Positions 9,736 to 19,480 of a DNA stretch of 64,000 nucleotides are shown here, one piece after another. Every line of letters begins with the position of its first letter. Position 1 is the stretch's first letter. Origin of the DNA: Paenibacillus taihuensis (lineage in GTDB: Bacteria; Bacillota; Bacilli; Paenibacillales; Paenibacillaceae); NCBI RefSeq assembly GCF_003386535.1, contig NZ_QTTN01000025.1, forward strand, positions 1 to 64,000, read 5' to 3'. The notes below the pieces were generated by a model. It was not told the origin of the DNA and made no database searches. It saw nothing but the letters and a program-made list of their open reading frames with translations. The position numbers and the translations under genes are program-made.

Positions 9736-9869
9736 TATTACTTAAAGGCCGTTTGGTTGAACCCATATATTGCGTTATGTTAAAGTATAACTCGTAGCCT
9801 GACAATGGACGATTTTGTTGTCGAAAACGATCAATTTTACGAAACATATCGCGAAATAAGGAGACGAAT

Positions 9870-11387
9870 ATGGCCTTTTTTAATGATAAGGGTCGATTCC
9901 GGAAGCTGATTCAATCTATCCGGGGCGATAGACCCGTTAGCGCGCATGGACATGCTGATGCGGCAAACGAAGGGAATACGGTGCAGCGGATGCTGCGCAA
10001 GAAGCCGTTCATCGCTGCAGTCAGTGGAGTGGCATTGCTTGCGATTGTCGGATTTACCGGCACACAATATGTGAAAGCTCATACAGTAGATTTTGTTGAA
10101 GTATATCAGAACGGCTCGCTTATTGGTGAGGTGAAGTCGCAGGATCAAGTCGCTGACCTCATTACCCGTAAGAAGCAGGAAATAGCGGCAAGCAACAAAG
10201 ATGTTACGATGGTCCTCGAAACGGGTAAGATCACGTTTGGGGCTAAAAGCGCTTACAAAGCCGAGCCGGACACAGCGGCTACACTGTCGAAGCTTGAAGG
10301 CATGTTCGCTTCTCACGCTGAAGGCTTTGAGCTGGTCGTGAACGGAAAGCGTGTCGGTGTCGTAAAAGACAAAGCGACGGCAAGCGCGCTGCTGAAGCGG
10401 GTGCAGAACAAGTACACGCCGCAAGTGAAGGCAGGCAAGGCAGAAGTAACGGCATTGTCGTATTCTGCCGATGGCAGCTTGAAGTCGAAGACGGCGCTTA
10501 AATCGGTGAAGATTGTCGAAGATGTCGCAGTTAAAGAGGCGGAAGTACAGCCGACGGACATTGCAGATCCGGAGCAACTTTATCTGCAGATTATTAAGGG
10601 AACTGTAAAGCCGACGAAGTATACCGTACAAGATGGCGATTGTGTTGGATGTATTGCGCAGAAATTCGACATATCCCCTCAGGTTATTTATGAGCGGAAC
10701 AAGTGGATCAAGGACGATATGATCAAAGTTGGCGACGTACTTGATCTGACTGTACTTAAACCGCAAGTGACTGTCCAGACGGTAGAGAACGTGACGGAAA
10801 CGGAATCGATCGATCCGATCACGGTCGTGCAGAAGAACAGCAACATGAAGGCAGGTCAGCAAAAGGTTATTCGCGAAGGGCAAAGCGGGAAGAAGCAGCT
10901 TGTGTATCGCCTCGTGAAGCAGAACGGCTATCTGATGAGCGAGGAGCTTATCAGTGAGGTCGTGCTGGAGCCTTCCGTTCCGGCGATTGTGATGAAGGGC
11001 ACGAAAGTGGTGCTGAATGAAGGCAGCGGACGTTTCTCATGGCCGGTTACTGGTCATCGCTTGACGAGCTATTTCGGCCAGCGCTGGGGAGCGCTTCACC
11101 GCGGGGTTGATATGGTCGGCAACCATAATATTATGGCTGCGGATAATGGAACAGTTACGTTCGTCGGGCAGCGTCCAGGACTCGGCAACTGCATCATTAT
11201 CAATCATAACAATGGCTACGAGACGTACTATGGCCACTTGAGCAAGTTTAAAGTGAAGAAGGGCCAGACCGTCGAGCAAGGACAAAGCATTGGCGTAATG
11301 GGTAACACGGGCCACTCCTTCGGTACGCATCTGCACTTTGAAGTTCATAAGAACGGCGTTCTGCAGAACCCGTTGAAATATCTATAA
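9870..11387 (+). CDS. M23 peptidoglycan endopeptidase with LysM and G5 domains
   Basis: The 505-residue protein has a cytoplasmic basic N-terminus, a membrane segment at about 44-64, a LysM-like wall-binding domain (about 246-292, YTVQDGDCVGCIAQKF), a G5 domain (about 295-375) and a C-terminal lysostaphin-type M23 peptidase. Zinc ligands are visible as H410 and D414 in HRGVD and H489 in HLH. These enzymes cut peptide cross-links in peptidoglycan. Its position just before walR is notable because WalR controls wall hydrolases in Bacillus. The gene is followed by a strong terminator, so it is not part of the walR transcript. Confidence 0.93.
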   Translation: MAFFNDKGRFRKLIQSIRGDRPVSAHGHADAANEGNTVQRMLRKKPFIAAVSGVALLAIVGFTGTQYVKAHTVDFVEVYQNGSLIGEVKSQDQVADLITRKKQEIAASNKDVTMVLETGKITFGAKSAYKAEPDTAATLSKLEGMFASHAEGFELVVNGKRVGVVKDKATASALLKRVQNKYTPQVKAGKAEVTALSYSADGSLKSKTALKSVKIVEDVAVKEAEVQPTDIADPEQLYLQIIKGTVKPTKYTVQDGDCVGCIAQKFDISPQVIYERNKWIKDDMIKVGDVLDLTVLKPQVTVQTVENVTETESIDPITVVQKNSNMKAGQQKVIREGQSGKKQLVYRLVKQNGYLMSEELISEVVLEPSVPAIVMKGTKVVLNEGSGRFSWPVTGHRLTSYFGQRWGALHRGVDMVGNHNIMAADNGTVTFVGQRPGLGNCIIINHNNGYETYYGHLSKFKVKKGQTVEQGQSIGVMGNTGHSFGTHLHFEVHKNGVLQNPLKYL

Positions 11388-11400
11388 TTGAGCGTTGAGG

Positions 11401-11435
11401 ACACCACCTGATAGGGATATCGGGTGGTGTTTTTT
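11401..11435 (+). terminator. Rho-independent terminator after the M23 gene
   Basis: ACACCACCTGATA (11401-11413) pairs with TATCGGGTGGTGT (11418-11430) with one wobble, followed by TTTTTT. Confidence 0.92.
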
Positions 11436-11571
11436 GGGTATGAAGGATAAGCTGCAATTGCCGACAAGTTATGACCAAATCTCCCCTGATATGAGGGAAC
11501 TTTCATTGGGAACTGCTGTCCTACCTATGTTAAAATAGATAGAGATTGCATAAGCGACAGGCGGTGTAGCG

Positions 11572-12348
11572 ATGCACGGTAAAATATTAGTAGTTGATGA
11601 TGAACAACCGATTGCGGACATTATAAAGTTCAACCTCGAGAAGGAAGGCTACCAGGTGATCTGTGCCTTCGACGGGGGAGAAGCGGTGCGGCTCGCGTTC
11701 GAGGAGCTGCCTGATTTGATTTTGCTTGATTTGATGCTGCCCGTGAAGGACGGCATGGACGTGTGCCGCGAGGTGCGCACTCGTCTCCAGACCCCGATCA
11801 TTATGCTGACGGCGAAGGATACCGAGCTGGACAAAGTGCTCGGACTCGAGCTGGGCGCGGACGATTACGTCACGAAGCCGTTCAGCACGCGAGAGCTGCT
11901 TGCGCGGGTGAAAGCGCATTTACGACGCACGAAGAATGAAGCTTCTGCTGCAGCTGCTGCGGCAATTAGCAATGCAGCTTCCGGCGCAGGCACGACGACG
12001 GCTGCTGGTGTGGAGGAAAAACAGGGTCTAGCGATCTTCAACCTGTTTATCGACACCGACATGTACGTCGTCTATAAGGATGGCGAACCGCTAGACCTGA
12101 CGCATCGCGAATACGAGCTCGTCTATTACTTGGCGCGCAACTGCGGCAAGGTCATGACCCGCGAGCATTTGCTGCAAGCGGTCTGGGGCTTCGAATATTT
12201 CGGCGACGTGCGTACCGTCGATGTGACGATTCGCCGTTTGCGCGAGAAGATTGAGGACGACCCGAGCCGTCCGGAATATATTTTGACGCGGCGCGGTCTC
12301 GGGTATTTGATGCGTAATCCGAAGTCCGGAGGTTTCGGGTACGGATGA
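11572..12348 (+). CDS. walR: Essential response regulator WalR (YycF)
   Basis: The 258-residue OmpR/PhoB-type regulator has a receiver domain at 1-120 with acidic pocket DD9-10, phospho-acceptor D53 (LLDLMLP) and KPF near 103. A C-terminal winged helix (about 155-250, [28 protein letters not shown]) follows. The linker between the domains carries an Ala-rich insertion of roughly 25 residues (about 124-150) that typical WalR proteins of about 235 residues lack. WalR controls autolysins and wall metabolism. Its stop overlaps walK by ATGA. Confidence 0.96.
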   Translation: MHGKILVVDDEQPIADIIKFNLEKEGYQVICAFDGGEAVRLAFEELPDLILLDLMLPVKDGMDVCREVRTRLQTPIIMLTAKDTELDKVLGLELGADDYVTKPFSTRELLARVKAHLRRTKNEASAAAAAAISNAASGAGTTTAAGVEEKQGLAIFNLFIDTDMYVVYKDGEPLDLTHREYELVYYLARNCGKVMTREHLLQAVWGFEYFGDVRTVDVTIRRLREKIEDDPSRPEYILTRRGLGYLMRNPKSGGFGYG

Positions 12349-14183
12349 ACGGGATACGTTTTTTCCGGACGATTCAAGTAAAGCTGATCATCATCTATGT
12401 ATTGCTCATTCTTATTGCAATGCAGCTGATCGGCGTTTATTTCATAAGTACAATGAAAACGTCGCTGACATCGACGTTCACGAATAATATGAACGAGCAG
12501 GCGAACTTGCTCTCGCAAATCTCGGCACAGACGTTGTCTAACCAGCCGGATCAGCCGGGCAATTCCGGCGAGCAGACGACGGAAGAGTATCTGAGCGTCC
12601 TTGTAAGCAGCTTGTTCAGCATTAGCGAAGCCGAGATTCAAATACTCGATGCGAGCGGCAAAGTGCTTGCGACGTCGCTGCAATCCCATCAGTCCTACAT
12701 TGGCAAGAAGAATACGTCGCTCGTGGTGAGCCGCGCGCTTCAGAACATTCGCGACAATGAAGAAGAGATTATCGACGAGGACGGTATCCGCAAGAAGGTT
12801 ATCGCCAAGCCGATTGTCTATAGCGATAAGATCGTAGGCGCGGTCTACCTCGTCGCTTCAATGAAAGAGCTGTATGCGACGGTTGACCGGATTAACCGGA
12901 TCTTCATGTCGGGGATGCTGTTCGCGCTTGGACTTACGGGCGTGCTCGGCATTTTGCTGGCAACGACCATTACGAACCCGATAAAAGCACTGACCAGGCA
13001 GGCTGCTGCCGTCGCGGAGGGTCAATTCGACCAACGCGTGCCGGTTCTCGGCAATGACGAGATCGGCCGTCTGAGCGAAGTGTTCAACGATATGACGTTG
13101 CGCCTGCGCGACGCGCTGTCGGCCAATGAAGAGGAGAAGGAGAAGATCTCCTCCATTCTCGCGAACATGAGCGACGGCGTCGTTGCGGCAGATGAACGCG
13201 GCGTCGTGATGATTACGAACCGGCGGGCGCAGGAAATGCTGCGCCGGGAGGATTGCGAAGGCATCCGCCTCGGTGAGCTGTTCAGCATGGATGAGGCGCA
13301 AATTGCGGCCATGCTGCAAGGCGGCGAGCAATCGGCGGCGCTGTATCAGGTGCAGACGGAAGGCGAAGAGGAAGAAGAGCTGCTGCGTCTTACGATGACG
13401 CCGATTCACCGGCGCGACCAAGGCATATCCGGTACGATCGCGGTATTACAAGATGTTACCGAGCAAGAGCGCTTGGAGCAGTCGCGTCGCGAGTTCGTCG
13501 CGAACGTATCGCATGAGCTGCGGACGCCGCTGACGACGATCAAGAGCTACGCGGAGGCGCTCGATGACGGCGCGATGGATGAGCGTGAACTCGGACAGCG
13601 CTTCGTCGGTGTTATCCGCAACGAGACCGAGCGGATGATCCGGCTCGTCACGGATCTGCTTCACTTGTCGCGTCTGGACTCGAACCAGGCGCCGCTGCGC
13701 CGGCAGCAGACCAATGTGCCGGATATGCTGGAGGAAGTGGCTGACCGCTTCTCCTTCCAGCTGCGCAAGAAGGCGATTCGGGCAACCGTGCGGGTCGAGG
13801 ATTCGATTACGTCGGTATGGCTCGACCGGGATCAGATCGATCAAGTATTGGACAACCTTGTGTCCAATGCGATCAAATATACGCTTGATGGCGGACGCAT
13901 TGAGCTCGCGGCCCGCCGAATCGAGCCCGCCTCCATTGCGATCAGCGTGAAGGACACGGGCATTGGGATTCCGAAGCGGGATTTGGGCCGCATCTTCGAC
14001 CGGTTCTACCGCGTTGATAAAGCGCGCTCCCGCAACATGGGCGGGACAGGCTTAGGGCTTTCAATTGCCCGGGAAATTGTGAAGGCGCATGGCGGTACCA
14101 TTACGCTCGATTCGGAGCTGAACGAAGGAACAACGGTAACAGCCATCCTCCCGACACAGGTGAGCGGAGGTGAGCGCACGTAA
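12345..14183 (+). CDS. walK: Sensor histidine kinase WalK (YycG)
   Basis: The 612-residue kinase has two membrane helices (about 12-34 and 188-208) flanking an extracellular domain. HAMP (209-262), PAS (265-370) and HisKA with [10 protein letters not shown] (phospho-acceptor H390) follow. The HATPase_c domain shows [19 protein letters not shown] and GGTGLGLS. The domain order is the one known for WalK, which senses the state of the peptidoglycan/lipid II cycle and phosphorylates WalR. The gene overlaps walR (ATGA) and abuts walH, whose ATG begins on its last base. Confidence 0.97.
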   Translation: MNGIRFFRTIQVKLIIIYVLLILIAMQLIGVYFISTMKTSLTSTFTNNMNEQANLLSQISAQTLSNQPDQPGNSGEQTTEEYLSVLVSSLFSISEAEIQILDASGKVLATSLQSHQSYIGKKNTSLVVSRALQNIRDNEEEIIDEDGIRKKVIAKPIVYSDKIVGAVYLVASMKELYATVDRINRIFMSGMLFALGLTGVLGILLATTITNPIKALTRQAAAVAEGQFDQRVPVLGNDEIGRLSEVFNDMTLRLRDALSANEEEKEKISSILANMSDGVVAADERGVVMITNRRAQEMLRREDCEGIRLGELFSMDEAQIAAMLQGGEQSAALYQVQTEGEEEEELLRLTMTPIHRRDQGISGTIAVLQDVTEQERLEQSRREFVANVSHELRTPLTTIKSYAEALDDGAMDERELGQRFVGVIRNETERMIRLVTDLLHLSRLDSNQAPLRRQQTNVPDMLEEVADRFSFQLRKKAIRATVRVEDSITSVWLDRDQIDQVLDNLVSNAIKYTLDGGRIELAARRIEPASIAISVKDTGIGIPKRDLGRIFDRFYRVDKARSRNMGGTGLGLSIAREIVKAHGGTITLDSELNEGTTVTAILPTQVSGGERT

Positions 14184-15682
14184 TGGACAAGCTGAAGACG
14201 ATTGTACTGACAGCGCTCGTTATTATGAGTTTGGTTCAAAGTTATTTGCTTGCCTACAGCATGCCTGGGCTCGGTGTGACTGCGTCGCCGCTGCAGCCCT
14301 ATGTGCAGCCGGAACCGATGGGGCAAGAGGAGAAGGTTGAGAACGTTATTTTCCCGGAAGATATGGTGCTGCATCTCGGCAAAGGGAAGCATACGGTGCT
14401 GTATCCGGCGACCAACTTCTACAATCTGATCTTCGGCAAAATCAAAAGCCGTGAGTTCAAAGGGTTCCAGCGGAGCCCAGCCGTTGTCGTCGATTGGGAG
14501 GATATCCGCGATCGCGATCAGGGGCTTGAGCTTCGGTTCGGGCGCGGCGTGCCGGTTGAGCTGCTCAGCAAGGTGCTGAAGCTCGAGGGCGACGTGGACT
14601 TCATGAACGACGTGATCAATCGCATCTGGATTTACAAGAGCAGTGACCGTGACGAGGTGCGCACGTACTTCTTCAGCACGGACAATATAACGGTTTATGA
14701 ATCGGTAAAAGCCGACTTGACCGCCCAAGACGTGCAGATGTATGTCGGTTATGGCGAGTATCAAGTGAGCTATCGCAAAGTCGGCGACGATATGTATATT
14801 CCGGACGGACCGATCGAATCGATGCAATCGACGGTCGGCTATGACAGTTATTCGCCGGAGCAGATGCAGCGTTATCTGTTCGTTGATCCCGGCGTGACGC
14901 GAGAAATTAGCGATCGCAGCGGCACGCAGATTTATACGGACGGCAAGCGCGGCCTGCAGGTCGAGCAGAACGGGCGATGGATCAGTTATACCGACCCGGT
15001 TGCCTTGCAAGGCCAAGAAGACAATGAGAGTCAAAATGTGTATGCAGCCATTCAGTTCATTAACCAGCACGGCGGTTGGGACGGCATGCACCGGTTCGTG
15101 CATGCGGGCTCGTTCGAACAGAGCGTGCAGGTGCTGCGATTCCAGCAGTACTACGGCTCGTATCCGATTATTCCGCAGGATCCGTTCCTGTTCGGCAGCA
15201 TGAAGCTGCGTCTGCTCCAGGGCGTCGTCTCCGAGTACGAGCGATCGCTGCTGACGCTGCAGAAGAAGCCGCAGAAGCGGGATATCCGCTGGCTGCCAGG
15301 CGGCGATATGGTCGAGAACGCGCTCGAGCATTACTCGCGCAGACTCGAAGTGACCGCGCTCTATCCGGCGCTGCTCGCTTCGCCGGCAGACAAGAACAAG
15401 ATGCTGCTCGCGCCCGTATGGGCGGTGCGGCTGCTCGACGGGTCGCAGGCGGTACTGCTGAAGGCGATCCCGGGCGGTTATAAGCCGCAGCCGGGTGAGC
15501 CGGGCGGTGCGCCGCTTGTGAAGGACACGCCTACGACAGGCAGCGGCGGGGGCATCGGTCTGACTGACGGGCGCCTGAACTTGCCGGGCGGCGGAAGTGG
15601 CGATGCGGGGAGCGCCGCGAATGAAAGCGGCGGCGCGACGGCGGACCACAACGATGAAGGAACGTCGACCGCTTCTAAATAA
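14183..15682 (+). CDS. walH: WalK regulatory protein WalH (YycH)
   Basis: The 499-residue protein has one N-terminal membrane helix (about 6-24) and a large extracytoplasmic region of the YycH fold. It is somewhat longer than Bacillus YycH because of a low-complexity Gly/Ser/Ala-rich tail after about residue 430. In Bacillus, YycH and YycI interact through their membrane helices with WalK and restrain its activity. Sequence identity in this family is low, so the call relies mainly on order and topology (walR-walK-walH-walI-walJ). Confidence 0.9.
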   Translation: MDKLKTIVLTALVIMSLVQSYLLAYSMPGLGVTASPLQPYVQPEPMGQEEKVENVIFPEDMVLHLGKGKHTVLYPATNFYNLIFGKIKSREFKGFQRSPAVVVDWEDIRDRDQGLELRFGRGVPVELLSKVLKLEGDVDFMNDVINRIWIYKSSDRDEVRTYFFSTDNITVYESVKADLTAQDVQMYVGYGEYQVSYRKVGDDMYIPDGPIESMQSTVGYDSYSPEQMQRYLFVDPGVTREISDRSGTQIYTDGKRGLQVEQNGRWISYTDPVALQGQEDNESQNVYAAIQFINQHGGWDGMHRFVHAGSFEQSVQVLRFQQYYGSYPIIPQDPFLFGSMKLRLLQGVVSEYERSLLTLQKKPQKRDIRWLPGGDMVENALEHYSRRLEVTALYPALLASPADKNKMLLAPVWAVRLLDGSQAVLLKAIPGGYKPQPGEPGGAPLVKDTPTTGSGGGIGLTDGRLNLPGGGSGDAGSAANESGGATADHNDEGTSTASK

Positions 15683-15751
15683 TGCTGGCAGTGGCAGGTA
15701 TAGCGGACGGTACTATTTTCAGGTGGCATGCTCATTGAAGGAGTTGAAGGG

Positions 15752-16468
15752 ATGGACTGGGGCAGGGCGAAGAGTGTGCTGATTTTTGCGTTTCTGCTGC
15801 TAAATCTCGTGCTTGGCTACCAGCTCTGGTCCAACATCCGGGAAGGGCTGCGCACGAGTGCCGATGTAGGCGATTTGCGGCCTGAGACGCAGGCGCTCAT
15901 GGAAGAGAAGAAGATCAAGCTTGGGACGAGCATCCCGTCGGAGACGCCGGCGCTGCACGATCTGACGTACAAGGTGAAGGTCGGTCTTGGCAAAGGGGAG
16001 CGGCACGAGCTGAAGACGCCGGTCGACAGTAAGGTCGTGTTCGTCGATAAGGAGCTGCAGGCGAGTCTTGGCGGCGTTATTCCGGAGCTTGATGAATATA
16101 CGCTTGGCGCGGTACTGGAGAATGAGTTTATTCTCTACCGGATGGCCGAGGGTCGTCCGATGTTCGATGTGAAGCTGGAGCTTTTCTACAGCAATCAGAA
16201 GATTACGGCGTATAAGCAGGACTTGATTGAGCTGCTGCCATCGGACAAGCAGGCGGCGCAATCGGTGCTATCGGCTACGAAGGTGGTCACAAGCCTCATC
16301 GAGAACCAGCTGAAGAACGGCGCGGTTATAGAAGAGATTAAGCTTGGGTATCACGGGCAGATATTCAACTCGGATACGCAGGTATCGGCTCCGACTTGGC
16401 GCGTGCTGCTGGAAGACGGCGGGCAGTACTATATGAATGCGATCAGCGGGGAAGTTGTAACGGAATAA
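15752..16468 (+). CDS. walI: WalK regulatory protein WalI (YycI)
   Basis: The 238-residue protein begins MDWGRAKSVLIFAFLLLNLVLG, the typical YycI N-terminus with a single membrane helix at about 6-24. An extracytoplasmic domain ending in the IYFN-like YYMNAISGEV segment follows. The start is ATG 15752, with AAGGAG 8 bases upstream; the frame extends to 15728 without a site. It works with WalH to modulate WalK. About 70 bases separate it from walH. Confidence 0.92.
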   Translation: MDWGRAKSVLIFAFLLLNLVLGYQLWSNIREGLRTSADVGDLRPETQALMEEKKIKLGTSIPSETPALHDLTYKVKVGLGKGERHELKTPVDSKVVFVDKELQASLGGVIPELDEYTLGAVLENEFILYRMAEGRPMFDVKLELFYSNQKITAYKQDLIELLPSDKQAAQSVLSATKVVTSLIENQLKNGAVIEEIKLGYHGQIFNSDTQVSAPTWRVLLEDGGQYYMNAISGEVVTE

Positions 16469-16561
16469 AGGCAGTACAGATAGAGGCAATACAGGTGGAG
16501 GCAATATAGGCAGTTTTCATTGGGGCATTGGAGAAAGGACAGGTTTAAACAGGGGATGGGA

Positions 16562-17362
16562 ATGCGGTTTACGGTACTGGGGAGCGGTTCGACGGGGAAT
16601 GCAACGATTGTGCAGTGTGAGGATTCTACAATTCTCATTGATGCCGGTATGAGTGCGAAACGGCTGGAGGAGCTCATGCGGATGCAAGGCGTTGCCGGTC
16701 ACGAGATCAGTGCGATTCTTGTGACGCATGAGCATTCCGATCATATAAAAGGGCTCGGCGCTTTCGCAAGGAAGCACAACTTGCCGATCTACGCCAACGA
16801 GGCCACTTGGGGTGCGCTGGAGCGGCATGTCGGGCAAATTACGGCCGAGCAGCGCGTCATTATGGAGACAGGCGAGACGGCCGCATTCGGCTCGATGCGA
16901 ACGACGTCTTATGCGATCTCGCATGATGCGGCTGAGCCGGTCGGTTATGTGTTTGAGGATGATAATGTGAAGCTGAGTCTGGCGACAGACCTTGGCTATG
17001 TGAGCGATAAAGTTAGGCGCATGATTGAGGATTCCGATGTGCTCGTGCTGGAGTCGAATCATGACGTTAATATGCTGCGGATGGGACGTTACCCGTGGAA
17101 TATTAAGCGGCGTATCTTAAGCGATGTCGGTCATTTGTCGAATGAAGCGGCTGGCGAAGCTTTATGTCAGCTCATGACGGATCGGACGAAGCGGGTTTAT
17201 CTCGCGCACCTCAGTCTCGATCATAACATGATGGATCTCGCGAGAATGACGGTGAACGAAGTGCTGGAGAACAACGGCTTCTTCTTCAAGCGGGACGAGC
17301 ATCCACTGCGGGATACGTACCACGACCGGCCTACGGCATGGGATGAAGTGAGGCGACGATAA
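16562..17362 (+). CDS. walJ: Metallo-beta-lactamase fold exonuclease WalJ (YycJ)
   Basis: The 266-residue protein matches the family length when started at ATG 16562, with AGGGG 6 bases upstream. It begins MRFTVLGSGSTGNA and carries the metal-binding THEHSDH motif near residues 55-61. Further family motifs are ATDLGYV, ESNHD and LAHLSLDHN. YycJ-type proteins are metallo-beta-lactamase-fold 5'-3' exonucleases, linked in some Bacilli to mismatch repair and in streptococci to division. The 3' end overlaps the convergent small gene at 17331-17564 by 32 bases. Confidence 0.94.
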   Translation: MRFTVLGSGSTGNATIVQCEDSTILIDAGMSAKRLEELMRMQGVAGHEISAILVTHEHSDHIKGLGAFARKHNLPIYANEATWGALERHVGQITAEQRVIMETGETAAFGSMRTTSYAISHDAAEPVGYVFEDDNVKLSLATDLGYVSDKVRRMIEDSDVLVLESNHDVNMLRMGRYPWNIKRRILSDVGHLSNEAAGEALCQLMTDRTKRVYLAHLSLDHNMMDLARMTVNEVLENNGFFFKRDEHPLRDTYHDRPTAWDEVRRR

Positions 17363-17564
17363 GCTCGTCCAGCTCGGTGTCGAGCGAGGCGATTTTGCGT
17401 TCCAGCTCCTCCGGGGAGATCAGTCCTTTGTCGATGAGCAGCTCGGTCATGGCGCTGAGCGTGAGCAGGGTGCGGTAGTGATCCTCCTTGAGATCAGCGA
17501 GCTTGGCTACTAGATTCAGATGATCGAGGGCTGAGGCTGCAGACGCAGATGCTTTGCGCGGCAT
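17331..17564 (-). CDS. Small conserved-looking protein, function unknown
   Basis: The 77-residue acidic helical protein has an N-terminal MPRKASASAAS segment and a core with HYRTLLTLSAMTELLIDKGLISPEELE. A ribosome binding site AAAGGAG lies about 10 bases upstream of the ATG, which supports a real gene. It is convergent with walJ and overlaps its end by 32 bases. The GLISPEEL pattern is common in small helical subunits, but I do not recognise the family. Confidence 0.65.
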   Translation of the reverse strand: MPRKASASAASALDHLNLVAKLADLKEDHYRTLLTLSAMTELLIDKGLISPEELERKIASLDTELDELIVASLHPMP

Positions 17565-17730
17565 AGGGATTCGCTCCTTTGATATCGCCTTTTGGCGGCG
17601 GTCGATGGGTCAATTTGGAAGTTTATATTATTATTGTAGTCTATTCTACCGATATCATTCCTAGATTCGAAAAATAATAATCTTGATGCTGGCTCGCGGG
17701 TGAGCGGAGTGTCGAGAGGAGCGATTATAG

Positions 17731-19176
17731 ATGAGCTTATTCGATGATGATTTCTACTCGACGCGCGTATCGCGCCGTACGAGATGGGAGAAGGACCGCA
17801 CAGCCGGCGTAAGACGGAGCGGGGGCGGGGGCCGCTCGACCTTGCGCATTGCGCTTACTTCTTCTCTGATCAGCGCAGCAGGGGTGGCGCTTGTGTTTGG
17901 CCTGTTTACCGGTTTTGACCGGGGTAGCGATGCGGTGAAGGCGGTAGCGGGCATTACGAATGTATCGATGAACGATCCGATGGATAAGACGATCTCCGCT
18001 GCGGCCAAAGTGCGTCCGGCAGTCGTGAGCATCATTAATGAGCAAGCGATGCCGGCTGGCACGAATGGCTCTGGCGCGGGTTCTTCGGATGGCGGCGGGG
18101 ATGCCGCTGCGTCCGGTGACGGTTCTTCTTCGAAGCTGGAGCAGGCGGCGCTGGGATCCGGGTTTATTTTCGAGAAGGTGAAAGGCAAAGCGCATATCAT
18201 CACGAATAATCACGTTATTGCGGATGCGGTGGCGGTAAAAGCGGTCCTGAGCGATGGCGAGATGCGCGATGCGAAGATCATCGGCAAGGACGAGATTACG
18301 GACCTGGCCGTGCTTGAGATTGATGCGAGCGGCATCGATACCGTGGCGCAAATTGGGGATTCCGAGGATCTGCGGGCAGGCCAATGGGTTATGGCGATCG
18401 GCAATCCGCTTGGTCTGAGCGATTCGCTGTCCATGGGCATTGTGAGCAAGACGAAGCGGGTTATTCCGGTGTCGCTCAGCCAAGACGGCAATTACGATTG
18501 GGAGCAGGAAGTCATTCAGATTGACGCGTCCATCAACCAAGGCAACAGCGGCGGTCCGCTCATCGACTTGGACGGGCATGTGGTCGGCATCAACAGCATG
18601 AAGATCGCTGATTATGGCGTTGAGGGCGTTGGTTTTGCGATTCCTTCGCATGCGGCGATGCCAATCGTGCAGAGCTTGCTCGAGCATGGCAAAGTGCTGC
18701 GTCCGTACCTTGGCGTGTACACGATGGATCTGTCGCGGTACTTGGAGCAGCAGGCAGCTATGGCTAATGCTCCGCAAGGAGATGAAGCGGGTCCGGCGGA
18801 TGGACCTGCGGACGGGGCTGATGGCCTGACTCCTGGAGCGAGTGCAGAGGATGGTGCCGGTGCTGGAGCTGGAGCTGGTGTTGCTCCGGGCGACGGCAGT
18901 GATGATGTGATGGCGCCTCAGGAAGATTTGAAGCTTCCGGATAATGTACATGACGGCGTAATCGTGCTGCAAGCGGTTGGACCGGCTGAAGAAGCGGGCT
19001 TGAAGTACAGCGATGTAATTGTGAAGCTGGATAATCAGCCGATCAGCAGCACGATGGAGCTTCGCAAATATTTGTACGGCGAGAAGTCCATCGGGGACGA
19101 AATCAAAGTTACGTACTATCGCGACGGCGAGAAGCAAACAACGACGTTTAAGCTTGAAGAGAAGACGGAAGACTAG
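17731..19176 (+). CDS. htrA: HtrA/DegP-like membrane-anchored serine protease (YycK)
   Basis: The 481-residue protein has a basic cytoplasmic segment, a membrane helix at about 43-65, a trypsin-like S1C protease and one PDZ domain (about 385-470). The catalytic triad is visible as H161 in TNNHVIADA, D191 in TDLAVLEID and S273 in GNSGGPL. Low-complexity Gly/Ser (about 110-135) and Ala/Gly/Asp-rich (about 345-390) linkers separate the domains. HtrA proteases degrade or refold damaged exported proteins. The location after walJ matches yycK/htrC of Bacillus. It has its own ribosome binding site and a hairpin after the stop. Confidence 0.95.
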   Translation: MSLFDDDFYSTRVSRRTRWEKDRTAGVRRSGGGGRSTLRIALTSSLISAAGVALVFGLFTGFDRGSDAVKAVAGITNVSMNDPMDKTISAAAKVRPAVVSIINEQAMPAGTNGSGAGSSDGGGDAAASGDGSSSKLEQAALGSGFIFEKVKGKAHIITNNHVIADAVAVKAVLSDGEMRDAKIIGKDEITDLAVLEIDASGIDTVAQIGDSEDLRAGQWVMAIGNPLGLSDSLSMGIVSKTKRVIPVSLSQDGNYDWEQEVIQIDASINQGNSGGPLIDLDGHVVGINSMKIADYGVEGVGFAIPSHAAMPIVQSLLEHGKVLRPYLGVYTMDLSRYLEQQAAMANAPQGDEAGPADGPADGADGLTPGASAEDGAGAGAGAGVAPGDGSDDVMAPQEDLKLPDNVHDGVIVLQAVGPAEEAGLKYSDVIVKLDNQPISSTMELRKYLYGEKSIGDEIKVTYYRDGEKQTTTFKLEEKTED

Positions 19177-19193
19177 CGGTATAGTCATGAAGC

Positions 19194-19249
19194 AGATCAG
19201 CTCGTGCAGCGCTCTCCTTGGGGGGCCGCGTATGACGGGCTGATCTCTT
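19194..19249 (+). terminator. Possible terminator after htrA
   Basis: AGATCAGCTCGT (19194-19205) pairs with ACGGGCTGATCT (19235-19246), one wobble, across a 29-base loop, and a short CTTT follows. The large loop makes it a weak terminator. Confidence 0.45.
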
Positions 19250-19308
19250 TGCGTGTATTTTACGTGGATTTGGGAAGTAATCGAGAAGAGCTGGGGGATA
19301 TAGAAACG

Positions 19309-19476
19309 ATGTATTGTGTATGCAAAGAGCATGTGGAGCTAGCGATTGATAAATTTGTGGACGAGTACGAGGATGCGCCGGATATCGTCGATCTGGTGAC
19401 GACGAAATTCACGGAATGGGAAGCGCCGGCAACCTGCGATATGTGTCAGAATATTGCCGAGTACTTGGTGGTGTAG
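19309..19476 (+). CDS. CxxH/CxxC small zinc-binding-type protein
   Basis: The 55-residue protein begins [14 protein letters not shown] and ends with [13 protein letters not shown], so it has one CxxxH/CxC cluster and one CxxC pair, a likely zinc site. This matches the small CxxH/CxxC family that sits between htrA and rlmH in Bacillales (BA_5709/TIGR04129 type). The function is unknown. The start is ATG 19309, with GGGGGAT about 10 bases upstream; a longer frame would run through the htrA hairpin. Confidence 0.85.
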   Translation: MYCVCKEHVELAIDKFVDEYEDAPDIVDLVTTKFTEWEAPATCDMCQNIAEYLVV

Positions 19477-19480
19477 GCGG

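Noticed and set aside
14006-15649. Long open frame of 547 codons on the minus strand opposite walH
   Set aside because: It lies antisense to walK/walH, has Arg/His/Leu-biased composition typical of GC-rich shadow frames, no ribosome binding site and no family pattern.
19204-19308. N-terminal extension of the CxxH/CxxC protein
   Set aside because: It includes the hairpin after htrA and has no family counterpart. ATG 19309 gives the usual 55-residue protein.
17737-19332. 531-codon minus-strand frame opposite htrA
   Set aside because: It is a complementary shadow of the protease gene. All three catalytic motifs are read on the plus strand.
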